From: Epiperipatus broadwayi
Taxonomy: Eukaryota > Onychophora > Udeonychophora > Euonychophora > Peripatidae
DNA length: 64,000 bases
Assembly (NCBI GenBank): GCA_028023455.1
Contig: JAQFVV010007226.1
Span: forward strand, 62,001 to 126,000
Direction: 5' to 3'
Below, piece after piece: positions 22,646 through 34,597 of the stretch. The notes under the pieces are model-generated. The model was given only the letters and a program-made list of their open reading frames with translations. It was not told the origin of the DNA and made no database searches. Each line of letters starts with the position of its first letter. The stretch's first letter is position 1. The position numbers were made by a program, and so were the translations under genes.

Positions 22646-23500
22646 GTAAAAGCTTTATATATCTTTCTTTAAAAAAATTTTAATGTTTTTTTTTTTTTTA
22701 ATAATGCAATCCAGTGAGCCAAAGTCTGCACACTTCCTACTATCTTCTATCCATAAAGAAAATAAGAAAATAATTTAAGAAATTCATCATTCAAATTGAT
22801 ATATGCTTTGAGTAAACTGTTCATATTTATTCACAAATGTCTGAATGTTAAATTATAAATACTTATGTCTTTTTTTCTCATTTACTTGGTAGATCTTAAC
22901 TGAAAGGATCAGACTGGTTTTTTTTTAAGATAGAATGAATGTGAAAATATATATATGAATAATCATTTTTTATTTATGATATAATGGTTAAACATAATCA
23001 TGGACCTCATTGCCAAGAGAATATTTAACCAAGGCATCAACAGTTTTTATGGAAAACAAAAAAAAAAAAATCTTCTGTTTGTGGATCTTTATGTTCATTT
23101 AAATATGTCATTTTATTTTGCTATCTACAACTCTAGGTCTATTTTAAGAAAAGGAATATGTCATGAATTGGGAAAAAATCTAATATTAAATAAGACATAA
23201 AGTAACGATTGATTTGAAAAAAAAAATAGAATATTTTATACAAAAGGTACAAATTGAGGAAACACAATTAGGATGGTTTATTATAAACAAAAATGGAGGG
23301 GGGAGGGCATCTTGTATAAATTTGTAATATATTATATAGAGTGAAACAATTAGTTAATTCACTTAATAAATATACCAAAAGCATATAAATCAAATTTATG
23401 CACCAACAAGTAAGTTTTCATTGAGATATAAAAGTAGTGTTTTTAAATAAAGGTTACACAATATTTTTGATGACGTCAGTAATATTTTTAAATTGATGTG
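22646..23500. other. A+T-rich non-coding stretch
   Basis: Homopolymers only; the 66-codon plus frame at 23000-23200 has no motif. Confidence 0.55.
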
Positions 23501-25395
23501 AGAGATTTCACTGCATGAGTAAAGAATTAACAGATGAAAGTATTGAGGATAAATTTGATTGCGTGAATTCAGAAATGGAAAAATCTACCGAAAATCTACC
23601 GATTTTTAGAATATTAAGAAAAATAAAGTTACATATTATGAATTCATTTTTTTGAAGAAAAAAAAAAGTTAAATGAAAATGGACATGAAAATATCCAAAT
23701 GAAGCCACGTGAAAATTGGAATATAACTTAACTAAAATAAATTAATCTATTTCAAAATTACAATAGCACTAAGAGATTTTATTCAGAAAATAAAATAATG
23801 TTAGTACAAAGCTAAAAAGTTAATAACTACTAAAAAACGATAATGTTAATATTTGATATTTTTAATCTTCATAAACAATTCAACAAAGTTAGATTAGAAT
23901 TCACAAATTGGTTTAAGTTATTAACAGATCTTAAAGATAGTTTTACTTGATTGACATCAAATAAGAAGATAATTGAATGTCTATTAAAAATTGATACATA
24001 GAAAACTGTAAATAAAGCAGAAACTCATGCCTAACTTTTCAATTGAGATTAAACAATTCATAATATAAAATTAATGGAAAAATATTTTAAAATGATATAT
24101 TATGAAAAATTAAAATAACTGAATACTTGTAAAATTTTATAAAAGAAATTAATGATGACATAAGAAAATTCACACGAATTGCTATAGAAGTTTAAGATGT
24201 CAAAAATATAAAACAGTTGTTTCAAAAAAAAAAAATATAAAATGAAAATATATCATGATATTTTTAAGCATTGGTGGTCAAGAGGTTAGCAACAGCTGCT
24301 TTATAAGCAGTTGTCCCAGGTTAGTGGGTTCGCTTCTCAGTTGATGCTATGACATATGAAAAAAAATATATATATCATGATATTAGTTAAAGACTTTTAC
24401 AACAAAAAACAACTACATTATAATAAAGAACAAAAACACAAGTAACTCCTACAATTGTAATATCAAAATTGGCAAAAAATTAAAATGAAAAGATATCAAA
24501 TTTAATCTAAGAAAAAAACAAAAGGTTCAGAAATGGTTTAATTATCATTGTTTTAAAGAGGCAGGTTTAAAAATTAAAAAAATAATTGACAAAACTACAT
24601 ACCAAATATTTATATGATGATAATGAATCATGTTATTGGAATAATAGTGATACTGATGTTTAACAAATGAGGAAAACTTAAACATTACAAACATATTAAT
24701 ATGCAAGAAATTTTCAATATATTGACATAAAAATGTATATTGAAATCAACAAAAAGATTAAATTAGATTTTAAAATAATTTTAGCATAGTTAATGATATG
24801 CAAATGTAAGAAATACATATGATTTGATATTATTTTTTGGCTTTATAGATAATGAGGAGGCATTTGATTCTGTAAGCAATTTCATGGCAATTTTATCATA
24901 AAGACATAAACTGGATATTACCATATTTTCCAAAATATTAAAGTGCATATCAATGATTAAATTAAATGTTTACATTAAGAAGATTAGCATTGATACAGAT
25001 GGATGGCAGTTAGATTCAGCAACTCCTAAATTATTTACAGCTGTTTTGTGATAAGAATATTATAAGTTTAAGGAGAAATATAAGGGAACAAAAATAAATG
25101 GAGATTACTTAACTAACTTAGACTTTTCAGATGGTACACTTATTTTTGCAAATAGTGTTTCAGAGCTTGAAAAAATATTATATCAAATGAGAACAAGAAA
25201 TGAAAATTAAAAAAAAAAACAAGTAACATTCAATCATTTTTTTACAAAAGTAAAGGTTGATAATCATGCTTATAAAACATTAATAATTATATATCTTAAT
25301 CAGCAGATCATTAATTGAGGTGCAATATAATTAATTATAGAATTAATCTTGGAAGAAGACACTTTGGTAAAGAAAACTTAATATAAACTGGATTA
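23501..25395 (+). pseudogene. RTE-like LINE, badly decayed copy
   Basis: Scattered plus-strand blocks in the right order match the copy at 5318-6335. They are the linker 'INDDIRKF' near 24150, 'EEAFDSV' near 24858 (RT motif), 'INGDYLTNLDFSDGTLIFAN' near 25096-25155 (the catalytic FADD has become FSDG), and 'HRINLGR' near 25338. Stops and frameshifts are everywhere. A SINE sits inside it (24263-24366) and a hammerhead-bearing inverted-repeat element interrupts it at 25396. The endonuclease part is not clearly visible. Confidence 0.7.
24263..24366 (+). repeat. tRNA-derived SINE, subfamily B, nested in RTE
   Basis: The head differs from subfamily A (A-box region TGGTCAAGAGGTTAGC), but the B-box region GGGTTCGCTTCTC and the tail GATGCTATGACATATG are shared. 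A perfect 15-bp target-site duplication, ATATATCATGATATT, flanks it at 24248-24262 and 24370-24384. The insertion postdates the RTE copy. Confidence 0.9.
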
Positions 25396-25634
25396 AAATA
25401 GGCAAAACTCTTCTACAATATTTCCACTCCTAGACCCTAAGATCTAGGTGCAGTGTTCTCAGATCCAAGGCTCCTCACTGATGAAGGTCACAAGCCAGAA
25501 ACTAGTCTGGGGATATTGGATGCATAGGCACTAGATAGGGATTTTATGCACAAGACTTCTGGCATTCAATGATTAATCTGACTTGCATGGACGGGGGCAA
25601 TACAGTATGGAGAGTTTTGCCTGTTTTAATAACA
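25396..25634 (+). mobile_element. Inverted-repeat element carrying a hammerhead-like core
   Basis: The ends AGGCAAAACTC (25396) and GAGTTTTGCCT (ending about 25623) are inverted. About 60 bp beyond the right end are also shared with the copy at 35531-35872 (up to GTCATGTGATGTTTATTGG), so the true right boundary may be near 25680. No protein is encoded. The hammerhead core is annotated separately. Relative to that larger copy this one has lost about 100 bp. It interrupts the RTE copy. Confidence 0.75.
25472..25513 (+). ncRNA. Hammerhead ribozyme-like motif (best copy)
   Basis: All parts of a small hammerhead occur in order. Stem I 5' strand TCCTCA (25472-25477); CTGATGA (25478-25484); stem II GGT/GCC with loop CACAA (25486-25496), bounded by an A and an A; GAAAC (25498-25502); a 2-nt loop TA; GTC (25505-25507), the canonical cleavage triplet; then TGGGGA (25508-25513), which pairs with TCCTCA over six pairs including one G-U. 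The A/A at the base of stem II, where G-C is usual, and the two-pair stem III are deviations. Small hammerheads of this kind in Penelope-like elements are known to act as dimers. Activity here is inferred, not shown. Confidence 0.6.
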
Positions 25635-25854
25635 GTTATAAGCAAGCATAAGAAATGGTGATCATGTGATGTTTATTGGATTATCAACTGGATTAATGCC
25701 TGTTCTCAACAAGATGTGTTTCAACAGTTTGATGTTCACAATTTGTACCATTTACAAGAACAGATTGTTGGACAAATTATAGATTACTATACCAATATAA
25801 AAATGGCAGATGCATTAAAAAGTAGATATTTCATTCATATCCACAAATAAAACA

Positions 25855-26120
25855 ATGTTTATTCATTACAAAAATTTACTATATGTACTAAATTTCAGTA
25901 ACTATTCAACACAAAAAATGATTATTTAGATCTTTGGAATAGTCATATTACCAAAACATGGATTTATCTTAAGGAATGTTTCATTGATAGAAGTAAAAGT
26001 ATTTTTGGGTTCACTAACAAGTAGAGTCACCCCTATCTTTCTGACAATAACATTATTAGAAAATTGATTTTAAAAGGCATGTGGTAATTTCTATATGGCA
26101 GAGTAATAGATGTAAAATGA
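25855..26120 (+). pseudogene. LINE linker fragment (Jockey/CR1-like)
   Basis: A frame with stops reads 'LWNSHITKTWIYLKECFIDR' then 'SKSIFGF' near 25935-26010, resembling the endonuclease-RT linker of Jockey/CR1-like LINEs, where a Trp-rich helix is followed by a Leu/Ile-Gly-Phe motif. It is likely the upstream part of the LINE at 26525-27180, separated by the palindrome. Confidence 0.4.
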
Positions 26121-26174
26121 AACTTCTTAAATATTACCAAAATCACACTTTTCTTTATGTTTGCCGTAATATTC

Positions 26175-26398
26175 TATAAATATAATTTGTCCAAACTTCA
26201 AACACTTTTTAGCAAACTCTTTATTTGTACATACACAGACGCCTACGTTTTGAATGACCTGCAGTCTTTTTCAGAGCAAGTCTATTTTGATCTTGCTCTA
26301 AAGAAGACTGCAGGTCAGTCAAAACATAGGCGTCTGTGCATGTACAAATAAAGAGTTTGCTAAAAAGTGTTTGAAGTTTGGATAAATTATATTTATAA
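26175..26398. repeat. 224-bp palindrome with hammerhead-like cores
   Basis: Left arm (26175-26281) and right arm (about 26292-26398) are close reverse complements around a short centre. The right arm, plus strand, has CTAAAGA, A, stem GACTG/CAGTC with loop CAGGT, then AAAAC; the left arm, minus strand, has CTGAAAA and a similar stem. These match the palindrome at 3006-3297 with substitutions at catalytic positions, so they should be inactive. Two overlapping frames on opposite strands are artefacts of the symmetry. It has inserted within a LINE. Confidence 0.75.
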
Positions 26399-26524
26399 AA
26401 TGAAACTTTGTAATAACTATAAATATTTAACTGCAGATTTTCAATGATTAACAAAAATATTTAAAAATGATTGGTGGATCAAGAAAATTTAGCTATTTAT
26501 CAATTGCGCTTATTCTTGGTTTTT

Positions 26525-27180
26525 TATGCATTTAAAGCATCATATGGACTTCGAAAAATAGTAACATAATCCTATTAAATCCAATAAGTAATACTCTCTT
26601 TTATGATGATAATGAAATTTTGAACAGGTTGAAGGAGTATTTTGATTTTTGAATAAAAATATAAAAATTGAGATGACAACTTTTAATTATATATCAATTT
26701 TATCTAATTTAGATTTGGATAAAGATATCCAGCTTAGTGAAGTTAAAATAGCTCTTTGTAATCTTAAAAATGAAATGGTAGCATATCCATATAAAATGCC
26801 CAAATAAATTTTAAATTATGGTGCTGATATGTTCGTTTTATAACTACTGGAATTCTTTGAAAATATATGGTTGTTTTGGCCCCTGTTTTAAGAGTGTTTT
26901 TTATTGTCCAGTTTTTAAAAATAAGGGAATAGATAACATTGCAGTAATTTAAAACATATCCTGAAGAATAAATTGTTTGTAATATTATGCTGGCAATAAG
27001 TATAATTATTGAAAAATAATATTCTTTGAAAAGTAATTGTTATAAAAATAAAAAAATGAATATATACATATATGTATCAGATTATCAGTAGGATTAGAAT
27101 ATTTTGATTTTAAAAAGTTTTCTTCTCTATGGAGCAAAAGCATGTCATAGGAATGTGGATTTGGTAGCATTTTTTTCTTT
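26525..27180 (+). pseudogene. LINE reverse transcriptase N-terminal part (Jockey/CR1-like)
   Basis: Blocks in order: 'FKASYGLRK' near 26530; 'DDNEILNRLKEYFDF' near 26605, the Asp/Glu-Ile-Leu-x-Arg-x-x-x-Phe-Phe motif just before the RT domain; 'LSEVKIALCNLKNEM' near 26732, like the 'EV..AI..LKN.KA' motif; 'ILNYGADM' near 26810; and a 'FKNKG' block near 26915. Several shifts and stops. It lacks the catalytic region. The minus-strand fragment at 51130-51850 is a later part of a similar element. Confidence 0.7.
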
Positions 27181-28282
27181 TATTTAATAAATCAATGTTT
27201 TACTTCTAATTATGTAAATAACTAATTTACAGATTGAGTATTAACATTTTATTAAATAAATTTTATATGTTTTTTTTTTAATTCATGATATTCTTTAGGT
27301 ATTGCTCTATTTTTTTAATTATCTATTTGTATTATTGTAATCTCTTATCTGAGTTTAGACATAAAAATGAAAGCAAAAATCATGTAGAAATAATTAGTCA
27401 GAATGTCTTATAGAGCAATTTGATGTGGTTTTTTTTTAGATAAATAAATATGATGTATTTTTTTTAATTATAATTATTATTGTATTTTCTATAGGTAACA
27501 ATCAAGTATACATACTTAAAGGTTTTTAATGATCAAGCAACTGAAAATAAAATCTTCTTATTTTATTAAATAAATGATCTTTATCTTTTTTTCAGTTGTT
27601 TGTTGTTCTAAGGCTTACTTACAAACTATCCCTATCTATTTCATTATATAATAGATAATCCAATATGTGAGTTTTGATCATAACTAAGAATATTAAAATA
27701 TGTCTGCTAATAAGAAATAAGAATATTAAGAGATTGAAATACTTTAGTAATAATTAAGTAAATCTTGCAAATAATAATACTAATAAATGAGATTATATTT
27801 CAGTTAATTAATGTTCCTGTAAATTCTGAAAATTTTGGTCAAAGCAGGAGCAATTTAATGAATTGGTTAACCTAACACATTATTTCATATTACAAATTTA
27901 ATTTACTTTTTGTATATAGTTCTTATAATTAGTTAAAATTTAGACTTAAAATTGTTATTTATCACATACTTTCAGTTTCTATAAACAAAAAAATAAACTT
28001 CTATTAATTATTTTTTCTAAAACCCTTAATTTATTTTTATTGAATATCAATTATGAAAATTAAAACATCAAATTTTTTTTTAACAATGCATTAATGCGGT
28101 TTATTTAAAAGTTTAAACAAATACAAAACCTTAGCATTATAAGATCTCTTAAAAAAATTTAAAAAAGTAAAAAAGCATGTCAAAAATGCAAACATTGCAA
28201 GAAAAACATTTTTTTCTTTGCTATATTGTTTAAAAGACTAAATAATTTAAAACATGTTTATCCTTTTTTTAAAATTTCTATG

Positions 28283-28323
<41 letters not shown>

Positions 28324-30600
28324 TTAATATATATATATATATATATATATTATATTCTATTCATTTCCTAAAAAAAAAACTTTTAATTTATTAATTTTAT
28401 GTCTATTCTTAAAATTATTCTACAAAATTCCTAATTATTTTTTACAAAAATTTATAATTAAATTTAAAAAAAATATTTTTATTAATTAACATATAAATTA
28501 AAATACAAGTTTCCTATATTAGAATTTTGAAACTAAAATTCTAGAAACACTACTTCAATTTATAAACCATTCAAAACCATTTTATTATTAAAAACTAGTG
28601 ACTATTCATAAAAAATGTTTCTTTAATTGATTAATAAAATCTTATTCATTTCTTTCTTTTTTCTTTAGCCATTTTCTGTGTGGAAATTTTTTTTCATTCA
28701 AATAAAACTGTTTTTCAAACTTTTGTTTAAGTATTAAAATAAAATTTTAAATAATTAACTGACAAATTGAAAATATTTTTCATTCTCATTTTGTGAAGAT
28801 TATAAAATCTTTTTTATTATTTCTTTATTAACATTTTTATATTTTCCATCTGAATTTTATAATTCTTAGGCCTTGATTTTATTTTAGTGTTTTCTGTTTT
28901 TAATATTAAAATTTTTGACAATAAAATACCACCTCAATCTCTTCTTCATATTATTTCTAATAACATTTATGTAATTAGTATTTACTTTCTTTAAATTCAC
29001 TATCTATGCATTTTATCTCATAGATATGTCATCTTTCTAAATCAATTACTTTTATTATTATTTAGCATATTTTTTCTATTTGTTTTTGCGTGTGTGTGTT
29101 TGTAGACATGCATTATTTCAGTGCTTTGTTTATATATTTATTTAATTAGAAATTGTTAATATATTTAGATTGAAAGTAGTTTTTTTATTTATCTTAAAAA
29201 TGTTAAGATCTTTTTTATATTAATTCTTTTATTTCTATACTTTTGAGAATATTTTTTTAAAAATAGATAAACAAAAACTATTGAACTTAATTCTTTTTTT
29301 ATTATTGAAATTTGTATATTTATTTTATTATAGCAAACCTTTATGAATCTACTTGAAATGAGTTCAGTAAAAGTTTAGATGTTGTGAAAAAGAATTTGTT
29401 TCTTTAATTTTCATAATAATGAAAATCAATTTATAATGATTTGTTAAAAAAACAATGTTTGAAACATTATTTTTTATTCCTAATTAGTGTAATAAAAATA
29501 TGAATATGAGAAAAAAAATCTACTAGAATAACTCACATTAAAACAAAAAAGTGTCATATGGAGGAATGACCATTCTTTAACTATATCAGCTATTTTTTTT
29601 TAAAAAAAAAAAAGAGTCAAGATAAGTGAAACAACAAAAATAAGAAAACATGATGTGACATAAATTTAAGCAATATTAAAACAAAAGATGTTATGAATTG
29701 TTTATAAATGCACATTAGTATTAAAAAATTAATTGTTATAGAAAGATTATTTAAAATGGAACTTATGTTTTTGTAATATTTCTAAATAATATATATTTAT
29801 TTTCAATACTGTACAAAATATTACAATGAACATTTACAATACTTATTAATATTTTTAAGCACAATGTAAAATTAATTAAGTGTTAAATAAAATTTTACCA
29901 TCGCATACAAATAGGGATTACTGTTCTAACTAGTGTGATTTATTGCATTAAAAAACCAAAAAGAAATAAATTATATTATTGTTTTTTAAAAAAAAATTGC
30001 TAATTTTTGATTATGAAAACTGCTTTTTATTATTTTGTAAATTGTTAAAAAAGGTTGATGATAAAGAATATAATATTTTTATTAATTGTTGACGACATAA
30101 ATCATCAATTCTTACATTAATTCTTTTACATCAGTAAAAAAAAATATAAATTAAATTTCATCATTATTTTTGAAACAACTATTTTATACTTAATTCTGCT
30201 AACATTTAATAATTTAGTTATGCCATTTTAAATTTAATAATCATTCACTTAATATGACTTCATTTCCTTTCTTTTATTAAATTAATGGATTAGATTTTTA
30301 AAAAATAAATTTTAAGTGATTCTTTTAATCTAGAAATTGGATCATTGTGCGAAATAAAATGAATGGACCACAATTTTATATTTTGTCTTAATCTTGCATT
30401 TATTGTTAACTGTAATCTATCTATAAGGTTATTAAATTTTAATCAATTCCTCTAATAATTGTGCAATTAATCATTTATACATATGATTATTAATCTTTTT
30501 AAAAGATAAAATAAGATTCTAATGTTAAATTTATAAATAAAGGTTTATAGAGATAAATTTATATATATATAAATTCATAACACAATATTTTTAATGAGTG
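27181..30600. other. Extremely A+T-rich desert
   Basis: No gene, SINE or long inverted repeat seen. (TA)n tracts lie at about 28286-28318 and 28327-28350, with homopolymer runs throughout. Confidence 0.6.
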
Positions 30601-30625
30601 TTTAGATGGAAATGTTCACTGTGCG

Positions 30626-30770
30626 GAGTAATCCATTTAAATAAACTTCACTAGAAAGCTATTAACCTAGTACAACTGCACCAGTCTGTCAGTTTACTTT
30701 GACTCTTGTTCTGGGGTAGTTGTTGTATGTTAAGTGCTTTCTAATGAAGTTTATTTAAATGAATTACTTC
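30626..30770. repeat. 145-bp foldback
   Basis: Left-arm blocks AGTAATCCATTTAAATAAAC and TTCACTAGAAAGC pair with right-arm GCTTTCTAATGAA and GTTTATTTAAATGAATTACT; TAGTACAAC pairs with GTTGTTGTA nearer the loop. No coding. Confidence 0.75.
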
Positions 30771-31110
30771 ATACATTCAAAATTTTCATATAAATTGAAA
30801 TATAAATAGTACAGCATTATGAACAAGTAATAACCAGAATTATGCCCTTTGTGATGGGATGTATTGGTACAATATCAGATTCTGAAGCAGAAGTTTTTGG
30901 GGATTGTGAGGGAGCTCTGCTGAAGCTTGAATTTTTTATGAAACTTTAAAAAATAAAACTTTTTTATTATTGAAATAAACTTTCGGTGGACTAGTTAATC
31001 CAATAAAATGTCACATAAATGATCACATAAAATTCCAGTTTACCAAAGGATACTTCTTTACCATCTATACACCATTTACTGTAAGATTTAACAAGAAATA
31101 TAAGAAGCTA

Positions 31111-32122
31111 ACTGACAGTTCTTAATAAATTCCATTCCATTATGTCATAATTAAAATCCCCAGACTAGTTTCAAACTATCATCAGGAGGATCTTAGAAAG
31201 TTGCAACTGTGAACCTGGATGTTTAGAATTTAATGCACTTTCTCCCAGTTATCAGCATTTCCATTTAGGTTATATTATCAAAACTATCAACTCAAACAAC
31301 AAAAACATGTTCCAATCTAAACCAAATTTGTTTGTATAGTAATATATATCTGAAAGCAATTCAGTTTTTATATATTATGGTGTTCAGATTTTAAAAAAAT
31401 ATATTTACCACTATCATTTGTTCAGGATTTGATATAAACCAATAAAATATTACAAGATCTATTATATCAATCCAGATTACAAGCAAGTTGGTTTAGATTG
31501 AAAACATTTCTGCCTTTTGGTTTGGGCTGATAGTTTAATAGATGAGAGGATGTTGTATTCGATTCTAAAGGTTCCAATATACTATTCTAAGTTTCAAAAC
31601 TCCTAATTAAAGAACATCATTTTCTTAAAACTAGTTCATAGATTTTGCAATCTCAAGACAACATAGAATAAAAATTTATTAAGCATGTCATATGACATTT
31701 TTATTGCTTACTAGAGATTATAGTAATGGGCATAAAATATAGAGGGAAAAGTATGTTGCAAAAATAATATGTGGTGTTTACTTGGTTTATTCTAAACCCA
31801 GATAAAAAACAAAGTATATTTATTAAAAATCTAAGGACATCATAAGACTTAAAGAAACTGATTTCATATCTATATGATTACATAAGCTAACTGGCATACA
31901 TTGAAAACATTTTTACATTTTCTGTTTGGCATGATAGCTTGATAATATAACATAGAGATAGATAGTAATAGCTGGTAAGAAAGTGCATTCTATTCTAAAG
32001 GTACTGGTGCATGATTCCAAATTCTAAAGCTCTTCACAGATGAAAGCCCTAAACTTGAAAATTTAGTCTGGGGATTTTAAATAAGACAGCTCATGGTATG
32101 AATTTATTAAGCACTGTCATCT
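31111..32122. repeat. Cluster of decayed hammerhead-repeat units
   Basis: Three related units lie here: 31111-31335 (minus), 31485-31650 (plus) and 31895-32122 (plus). The outer two form inverted arms, sharing CTTAATAAATTC, AAAATCCCCAGACTA and GAATTTAATGCACTTTC blocks. Unit 1 keeps CTGATGA, GAAAC, TAGTC and TGGGGA but has lost stem II. Unit 3 has CAGATGA in place of CTGATGA, keeps the stem II pair AAG/CTT, GAAAA, AGTC and TGGGGA, and can still form the six-pair stem I with TCTTCA. Unit 2 is barely recognisable. Confidence 0.6.
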
Positions 32123-33117
32123 ATTTAGAGATGGCGAAAATGTATGGACTTCTTTATATAAATGAATCACCCATGTGTTAATTTTTTTTTTTGCAAATGA
32201 ATATAGATTAAAATTTTTATTTGCAAAGCACATTTAACATTGAAAGATTTTGCATGGATATAATTAAAAAAAGTTTCTTGTCACTCTTACCAAAAGTTCT
32301 GAAACTCTATTAATGAATATTAACAATTCCCTATTTGGTTTGCTATAGAACTCAAAGTCTATGAAATATGGATTAATTCTGTCACTATCATTTTTGATGT
32401 TAACACTTCTTTTTAATTTCTGAGCAAAAACTATTTCATTTTATTTTTATAACATTTATTTATTTTGATAGAATTGTATGTATGATTGTAAGTTCATTTA
32501 TTATCCCCTTCTCTTTTTACAACTCCCAGTCCACAAACACCAATTAAGTCTTTCTTCCATTACTGAAGAATTTGATTAATTTTTTTAATCATAATTTATT
32601 AAATAAATATTCTTATATTATGTCTTTTTTATGATAAAAACCCAACCGAAAATTAAAAAAGCTTCTCCTATCGCTTTCTTCATATTCATACATTTTGCAT
32701 TCCAAAAATAATTGCTTATTACTCTATTGCCATTTTGTGTTTTTACATACAGCATATAACTAATTCAAATTGTTATTGTTCTTTTTTCCCTTTCTCATTA
32801 ATAGCAAATATACCTTCCATGATCTTGGACTTGAGTTTGAATCCTTATGGAACTTGAAAATATTCTTAAGAAACTGAAAATTGACAAATAATCTTAGAAT
32901 TCTTTTTATGACACTAACTATTATATATTCAATTACTGTATAATTAACTAATATTTTACTATTATTATATTTGAAATCTGATAAGTTGCTGTGCCTTTAT
33001 TTTGCCATCACTATACAAACAACTTGGTAAGATTTCATTACCTTGGCAAATAAGCATTTCACAGTAACTTTTGACAATGTTGCATGTGTTAATGTGACAT
33101 TATGAAAATGTTGAAGC
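32123..33117. other. Non-coding stretch
   Basis: No supported feature; it may include mariner 5' untranslated sequence near 33000-33117, but I could not identify terminal inverted repeats. Confidence 0.5.
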
Positions 33118-33711
33118 TTGAATTAGAGCAACAAACAAACATTATTTTTTTTGTTAAACCATGCAAGAGTGGAAGTGAAATCAGGGACAAGTTAGACCAT
33201 GTCTTACAGCCAATTCCATAAAAAATAACAGTTTACAAATGAATTACCATTTTTTTCTGAGAAGAGGAGACAGCATCACTGATAGAGAAATATCAGATCA
33301 ATTGGTAATGAGGAAAACTAATAAAAAACATTGCAAAAAATTATTAATTATATGTCAATGTCATCAGCTGACTGTGAGAAGGGCAAAATACTAAGGAAAC
33401 ATCGATAGAAAAATATTAATTGATAAATACAAAGCCCTGTTAGTGAGGTAATTTTTAACTTGTAAATAAATATATTGAAAATACCTATTTATTCACCTAA
33501 TTTGACTCTCAATAGCTTTTATTTACATGAAAATATAAAAAAAAATTGCAAAGGTGATTTTTGATGACATTCAGCACATCAATGTTAATATAACAACAGC
33601 TTCAATGGTCATTTCAGAAAAAAAGTTCCTAATTTGCTTTGAAGGGTAGGCTAGGATTCTGCTATCTGTCTATAGCTTCCCTAGGAAAGTACTTTAAAAT
33701 GACAAATGGCT
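33118..33711 (+). pseudogene. Mariner transposase, internally deleted
   Basis: The N-terminal helix-turn-helix region is visible near 33118-33250 (LEQQTNIIFF then KSGSEIRDKLDHV and, after a stop, ITVYKWITIF), followed by a diverged second DNA-binding part to about 33440. The C terminus is visible at about 33553-33700: DDIQHINVNI, then ISEKKFLICFEG and YFKMTNG, as in mariner transposases. The catalytic DDE/D domain between them is almost wholly missing, so it is an internally deleted copy, the form of many non-autonomous mariners. Stops and shifts are present in both parts. Confidence 0.75.
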
Positions 33712-34402
33712 ACATTCAGCATTGATGTATATAACACTTTTCTAGGAAGTGTTTACAAACTAATATAGCAGGTTTTATACATAATGACTTTTAATTTGCT
33801 TGTTTGTGTGGCTACAAAATATAAAGACTGTAAATTAAAAGATGTCACTGAGATCTCTTGCTAAGTCCATTAAAAACCTGAGTTGTAAAAATGAATGAAT
33901 AATTTACCACCAATGTTAAGCATTTACTGGCTCATATTTCTTACATTGGAACCAAACTTCATGGTTTATCTATTTTCTTTAATAAGGTTAATAAAAATAA
34001 ATATTTGTTTGTATTTTTATAATTATAATAATCAACCAATTACAAATTAAATGCAAGGATTTTAAAATCCAAGTTAACCAAAAACAGGTTACATTTTTAA
34101 AAAATGTTATCATATATCTAGGTTTTTAAAAAAATTATAAAAAACACTAATGAATAAGAGTTGTAATTTTGCATTTGATTTATGACCATAATAAAAGATA
34201 TGTGGATTTATAAGTGCTGCTACAATAATTAACACTTTTAAATAGCCAGCATATTATAATGTGTGAAAATGCAACATAGTGATACTAAAATAAATCATAT
34301 TAACAAAGATATATGATCCAATAATTCAGCTATTTACAACTGATCTCAATGTTTTACAAGTAAGTCATTTTGAATTAAATCTGGAAGAAAATATAATGCA
34401 AA
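33712..34402. other. A+T-rich non-coding stretch
   Basis: Nothing recognisable. Confidence 0.55.
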
Positions 34403-34566
34403 TAAATATAGAGGATTTGAACACAGACATTTGAAGCACCCTTTAACTGTCCACACTATTTCATACTACTGATACACATGACTGCTCACAGGTATAAAAA
34501 TAATTATCAATATACATATTTCATGCTGAACCAGCACTCATCAGTTGATCCAGATCATAATCTCCA

Positions 34567-34597
<31 letters not shown>

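Noticed and set aside
26157-26454. Similar frames on both strands sharing a Lys-Lys-Thr-Ala-Gly motif
   Set aside because: The likeness to each other and to the frame at 3076-3258 comes from the palindromic ribozyme-like repeat and not from a protein.
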